Source: Gnetum montanum (lineage: Eukaryota; Streptophyta; Gnetopsida; Gnetales; Gnetaceae). Taken from it: a stretch of 64,000 nt of DNA. The first letter of the stretch is position 1. Each line of letters begins with the position of its first letter. The translations under genes and the position numbers were made by a program. The stretch lies in the NCBI GenBank assembly GCA_015680685.1, contig MNCI01035238.1, positions 245,884-309,883 on the forward strand, given 5' to 3'. This document shows positions 60,150 through 64,000 of the stretch, one piece after another. The notes under the pieces were generated by a model. The model saw nothing but the letters and a program-made list of their open reading frames with translations, did no database searches and was not told the DNA's origin.

Positions 60150-60500
60150 ATTTCCTAAAATTTAGATTTTTATGGTGTCTTGTTCATCATGGTCTTCCTA
60201 TTAGCACTTGTCTTAAACATATGGGAAATATTTCTTGTAAATGTCCTCTTTATACAAGTAAAGACTCTTTTTCTTAGGTGTTTTTTGAGTAACCTATTGC
60301 TCAACATGCTTAGAAATGGATATCTAGATGTGATAAAAATTTCTAGTTTCTAGTTTCCAGAATTTGTAACAACTTTCAACCAAGCATCAAATGAGTCATT
60401 CTGGGTGATTTTCTTGCTTTGTCTACTTCATTTCTTTGTATTTGGAATTATCTTTGACCACTTGTTCTCTAATTTATTTCAAAGCTTTAGTTTGCAATTA
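60150..60500 (+). pseudogene. LINE relic: reverse-transcriptase zinc-binding (zf-RVT) region
   Basis: From about 60165 one frame reads RFLWCLVHHGLPISTCLKH, then MGNISCKCPLYTSKDSFS, a stop, VFFE, PIAQHA and KWISR. This is the pattern of the zinc-binding region after the RT of plant L1-type LINEs (LW...GLP...C..C...CP.A...W), with some Cys and Trp codons mutated to stops. The rest of the LINE is not recognisable. Absent from copy A. Confidence 0.75.
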
Positions 60501-60737
60501 TTTTCCAATTGCTAGAACATAACTATGACTTCTCTTCATGTCTCAAATGTCAGATTCTCAAAGATGTTACTTTTCGACTACAACTTTAAGCAAGAAAGCT
60601 CTGAGTGAAAGTTGAACAAATAATTTGTTTTCTATAGTATTAATTTATTTTTGTTTTGAAGGCTTAAAGATAGGAATCTTTTAGCTTTTGTTGCTATTTC
60701 TTCATTATCTCTAATTGATGTATTCTTTTTTTCTTCT

Positions 60738-61859
60738 TAAAGAGAGTTTTCTCCTTTTCTTTACAAGAAATCCTTTAGTAAGAAGTGAAAACTTGTGAAG
60801 ATACTTTTGAATAAGAACAAAGCTTGATCATTTTCCTACCCTAGAGGGGATGTTTTTCAAGACTAGTTGTAAGAATGAAAACTTGAAAAAGAATCACCAA
60901 AACCATTGGGATTTTTTTTAGACTCTATATTCGATCATCTAATGTACTCTAAATTTTTTTTAATATTATTATTTATGTTTTAGCATCTACCACCCCCAAT
61001 GATGTTTCAACTTTCTTAAAAAATTTGTTAAAGCTTTGTAATCATTTGACAAATCCTTTGTGATTTCCTTGACATAATAAGAATTTCTAGTTTCCTAAAT
61101 TTTTTTATTAACTAGTCTTAAAATTTGTTTTTAAATTAGTGTTGCTTATTGAAATTGAACTTATAACTTAGATTTTCATATTAAAAATTTTTACTATTAA
61201 AGAATATAGCTCTGCTAGTTGGCTTCAAATAACACTACAAACATCTACCATGCTAACTTGAAGTTATGTTATAAACATAAATAGCACAATGAAGAATTCA
61301 CTTAAAAATACATATGTTAATTAATTAATTAATTATTTTAAAACTAATATTTACATTTGAAAATAAGAATATTCTAGTCAGTCTCTTTGCTTGGTTTGGT
61401 CGCGCCTGAGTTTGGTTCACACAAATGGCAAACTCATAATGATGGACCACACCCACGAAAGCAACCATTCAAATTGCAACCTTAACTTCGTTTTATTTGG
61501 TTTGGCTTCTCTTACCTAAATGGAATATTTAGTTTTCATCCAATTTCATCAATGGGAACAACGAGGTAACAATAAAGAGCTAGCATGAAAAATGTGTGCA
61601 AAATTTGAAAAAAGAAACATAGGAATTAAAAAACCAATAGGGACAATGAAATTACAATAAAGTAAGTCTTAAAAAATATGCATGATAAACTAGTTAGTTA
61701 TCAAGTATTGATTTGAACCTAAACTTGGTACAACATCATAATAATAGCACTACGTTAAGCATTTGGAGTCACCAGAAAAAGCATATGCATGATAATAATT
61801 AATACGATGGTTATGGGAAACATGACATAATTATAAGGGTTAGAGGTGTTAAAAATAAG
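60738..61859. repeat. Duplicated block B3, upstream flank of ENODL remnants
   Basis: Colinear with 32868-34029 ('aaagagagttttctcctttt' at 60741 and 32871). AT-rich with 'aattaattaatt' at 61319-61335. No gene seen. Confidence 0.82.
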
Positions 61860-62055
61860 AAATGGAATGGAATGTAATGTAAGAAGGGATTATGGTCATT
61901 TAATTTTCCACAACCCCAATTCCACCCCTAATGTAGTCCTAACAGTATGTAAGTACCATCCACAGCCCTACCTTTCCATACAATAATACCTCACAACACA
62001 ACATACAAAGAGCTTTGTCAATCTCTCTCTATTTTTCAAATACAAAGGCCATCAC
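61860..62055 (+). promoter_or_regulatory. Probable ENODL promoter and leader, copy B
   Basis: Paralogue of 34030-34200. The CT-rich leader (CAATCTCTCTCTATT) is kept, and the TATA has decayed to TATGTAA. Confidence 0.45.
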
Positions 62056-62058
62056 ATC

Positions 62059-62292
62059 TTGGTTGGTTTTTCTTCTTCTTGTCATTCAAAGAGAGCCTAT
62101 TCTTTTACTTTTTCTTTTGGTTTTATTGCAGCAGCAACCCTCTTCTTTCTTTCTTTCATTTTTGCTACTCATCTAGTCATGGTCTTCATCCTCACTTCAT
62201 TTGCTACTATTAATTGTTCAAAGGAAGAGGTAGTAATGGGTGCATGTGATATTATCATTGGTGTTTTTCATGGTTGGGTTGCTTGGGTATGA
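62059..62292 (+). pseudogene. Possible ENODL exon 1 remnant, copy B
   Basis: A 77-codon frame, strongly hydrophobic (FIAAATLFFLSFIFATHLVM), containing MVFILTSFATINCSKEEVV. This reads like a signal peptide end followed by a mature N-terminus. The paralogue in copy A is at 34323-34470. The remaining exon-1 core of a phytocyanin is not recognisable, so the link rests mainly on position. Confidence 0.38.
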
Positions 62293-62654
62293 GGACTATT
62301 CTTCTTTGTCTCCTTATGCTTGACACCCTTATTATTTTAGAGCTATGCCATGGTGATCACCAGGATGGGCAACAAGATCATTTTATAACCAATCATGCCT
62401 GGTCACCTTCCCCATCGCTAGAGCCAAACCTCTACTTTGAATAGGACTCTCAAACCAAGTTCCATGTCAGTGACACCCTTGGTAATTTCTCTTTTCTTCT
62501 CTTCTTCTTCTGCTCTCATCTACATTCAATCATCAACTATCCATATATCAAAATATTTTCATCTACAACCTATTTATGTTCATGTTCATGTTAATGTTTC
62601 ATACTTAGTTTGTCATTTGTAACACTTGGTATTGTATTTGTATCTATGTGCATG

Positions 62655-63210
62655 GTGAGAAATGGAAAAAGAACAAGTGAGCAATGGGAAAATAACAAGA
62701 GCATTTGTGTTGTGTTGTGTATTCTTTCATGTGATATGTTTATTATGTTATAGTTTTCAATTACAACTTGCAGGAGGATTGCTAGCAAGAGTAGGGTACT
62801 AAGAATACCAAAGCTATAATGAAAGTGGAGACATTGCAATGTATGGCAAGGGCCACATGGAATTTATCTTAGATAGGAGTAGCTCATTTTACTTCATTAG
62901 CAGTAACACCTCACACTGCACTATTGGTCAGAAGCTCTGGATCATTGTTCTTACATAGCACAATTTAGATGTTCCACTGCCATCGCCATCTCCATCATCT
63001 ACCTCTACTCCTACTATTACATCACCTCCACCTTCTTCTCGTTCTCCTTCCTTTTCTTCTTCTTCTCCTTCTCCTCTACTACCTCCTAGCTCCTCCTCCT
63101 CCTCCTCTTCATCTTCCTTTGCCTCTGTTGTAGCACTATTGCCAGTGATGTTAGTTTTTACTATCTTTGTGACACCTTTTCTAGCCTTAACATCGGTGAT
63201 TGTGATGTGA
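62655..63210 (+). pseudogene. ENODL/phytocyanin exon 2, pseudogene copy B1
   Basis: Probable intron 62655-62753 (GTGAGA...TATAG, 99 bases, about 20 longer than in A1). Exon 2 starts FNYNLQEDC and loses frame by one base. It then reads YNESGDIAMYGKGHMEF, SSFYFISSNTSHCTIGQK and LWIIVLT, the best-kept copy of the domain end. After one stop, a Pro/Ser-rich tail runs open to a hydrophobic GPI-type C-terminus (PVMLVFTIFVTPFLALTS) and a stop at 63208-63210. Ser in place of the copper-ligand Cys marks the ENODL group. Confidence 0.9.
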
Positions 63211-63528
63211 TGTTTCTTTCTTGATTTAGGTAGTAGCAGCCATGCCTATGTATGGGGATTACATTGGTTTTTGTTTATGTGTTTTGTTTTGTTGTGTTCT
63301 ACCTTTTAAATTTAAATGTTAGGTTAGTTTAGACCTTTCTCTCTCTATTGGAAACCTGCTACTAAGACTATGTGAGAGATTAGTTCTTTGTCTATTGGAA
63401 ACCTACTACTAAGACTGTGTGAGAGATTAGTTATTTGTCGTGTGATTATTCTATTTTCTAATGAATATTTTTTACTACTTATTTTTTTATTTTCATTACT
63501 ATATATTGTATTTGTATATTTGTGCATG

Positions 63529-64000
63529 GTGAGAAATGAGAAAACAACAAAAGCATTTGTGTTGTGTTGTGTATTCTTTCATGTGATATGTTTATTATGT
63601 TATAGTTTTCAATTACAACTCGTGGGAGGAATCGGTGGTGAGAGTAGGATACCAAGAATACCATAGATGCAATGTAAGTAGAGACATTACATTGTATGGT
63701 GAGGGCCACACGACATTTATCTTAGATAGGAGCAGCTCATTTTACTTCATCAACAGTAATGCCTCACATTGTGTTACTGGTTAGACCATTGTTCTTGCAT
63801 AGTGAAATTTGCATGTGCCATTGCCAGTGGGAATGTCTACTCCTGATCTACTATTACATCACCTCCACCTTCTTTTCCTTCTTCTTCTCCTCCTCCTTCT
63901 ACTTCTCCTTTTCCACTTGCATCGCCATTGCTAGCATCTGCTTATGCTCCTACTCTTGTTGTTACATCACCTCGACCTTCTTCTCCTTGTCCTTCTCCTT
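63529..64000 (+). pseudogene. ENODL/phytocyanin exon 2, pseudogene copy B2, runs off window
   Basis: Intron 63529-63605 (GTGAGA...TATAG, 77 bases). From 63608 the frame is open for about 57 codons: FNYNSWEESVVRVGYQEYH, RCN, YGEGHTTFILDRSSSFYF, NASHCVTG, then a stop where Gln of GQK is expected. Both disulfide Cys (RCN and SHC) are present. A Pro/Ser-rich tail follows to the window end. Lies about 850 bases after copy B1. Confidence 0.88.

Overview
The window looks like nuclear DNA of a seed plant with a repeat-rich genome. It is AT-rich, packed with decayed Ty3/Gypsy-type LTR retrotransposons, and its only recognisable host genes are broken copies of a plant-specific phytocyanin (early-nodulin-like, ENODL) gene. 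I cannot name the species. I see no intact protein-coding host gene, no CRISPR array, no rRNA gene and no convincing intact tRNA gene. Two N gaps (13452-13812 and 56175-56272) and four single Ns show that this is a draft assembly.

The large-scale layout is two copies of one segment in direct orientation. Copy A starts at about 725 and copy B at about 39559. Matching blocks are 725-5144 with 39559-44009; 6174-8876 with 44010-46703; 8877-11180 with 51808-54131; 11182-11489 with 54830-55130; 11490-12435 with 55131-56174; 21583-22614 with 56414-57430; 32724-32863 with 57430-57545; and 32868-36510 with 60738-64000. Insertions found in only one copy interrupt the match, so each copy serves as the empty site for insertions in the other.

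Insertions only in A are: an LTR cut by the window start (1-724); a solo LTR (5145-6168); a minus-strand Ty3/Gypsy element with gag, protease, partial RT, RNase H and integrase (12606-21582); a 10.1 kb element with gag and protease but no pol (22615-32723); and a truncated element (about 36965-38344). Insertions only in B are a 5.1 kb gag plus coiled-coil element without pol (46704-51807) and, in a stretch absent from A, an LTR (58519-59509) and a LINE relic (about 60150-60500). Older 3'-end fragments of the same Gypsy family (about 9000-12435 and 51955-58518) are shared by both copies and predate the duplication.

The main LTR family has TGATGA...TCATCA ends, a primer binding site matching tRNA-Asp, a TATAAATA box, and short palindromes (GATATC in one subfamily, ATGCAT/TGATGCATCA in the other) crowded into the start of the LTR. 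The larger A-specific element is of a different type: its 1.6-1.7 kb LTRs carry a series of inverted repeats, and its interior holds two minisatellite-like arrays.

The ENODL remnants lie at 34050-36510 and 61860-64000. Each holds two tandem copies of exon 2 preceded by a recognisable small intron. A related promoter-like stretch recurs at the start of each large copy (about 780-900 and 39615-39725), which suggests that the large duplication arose by unequal exchange between ENODL flanks.
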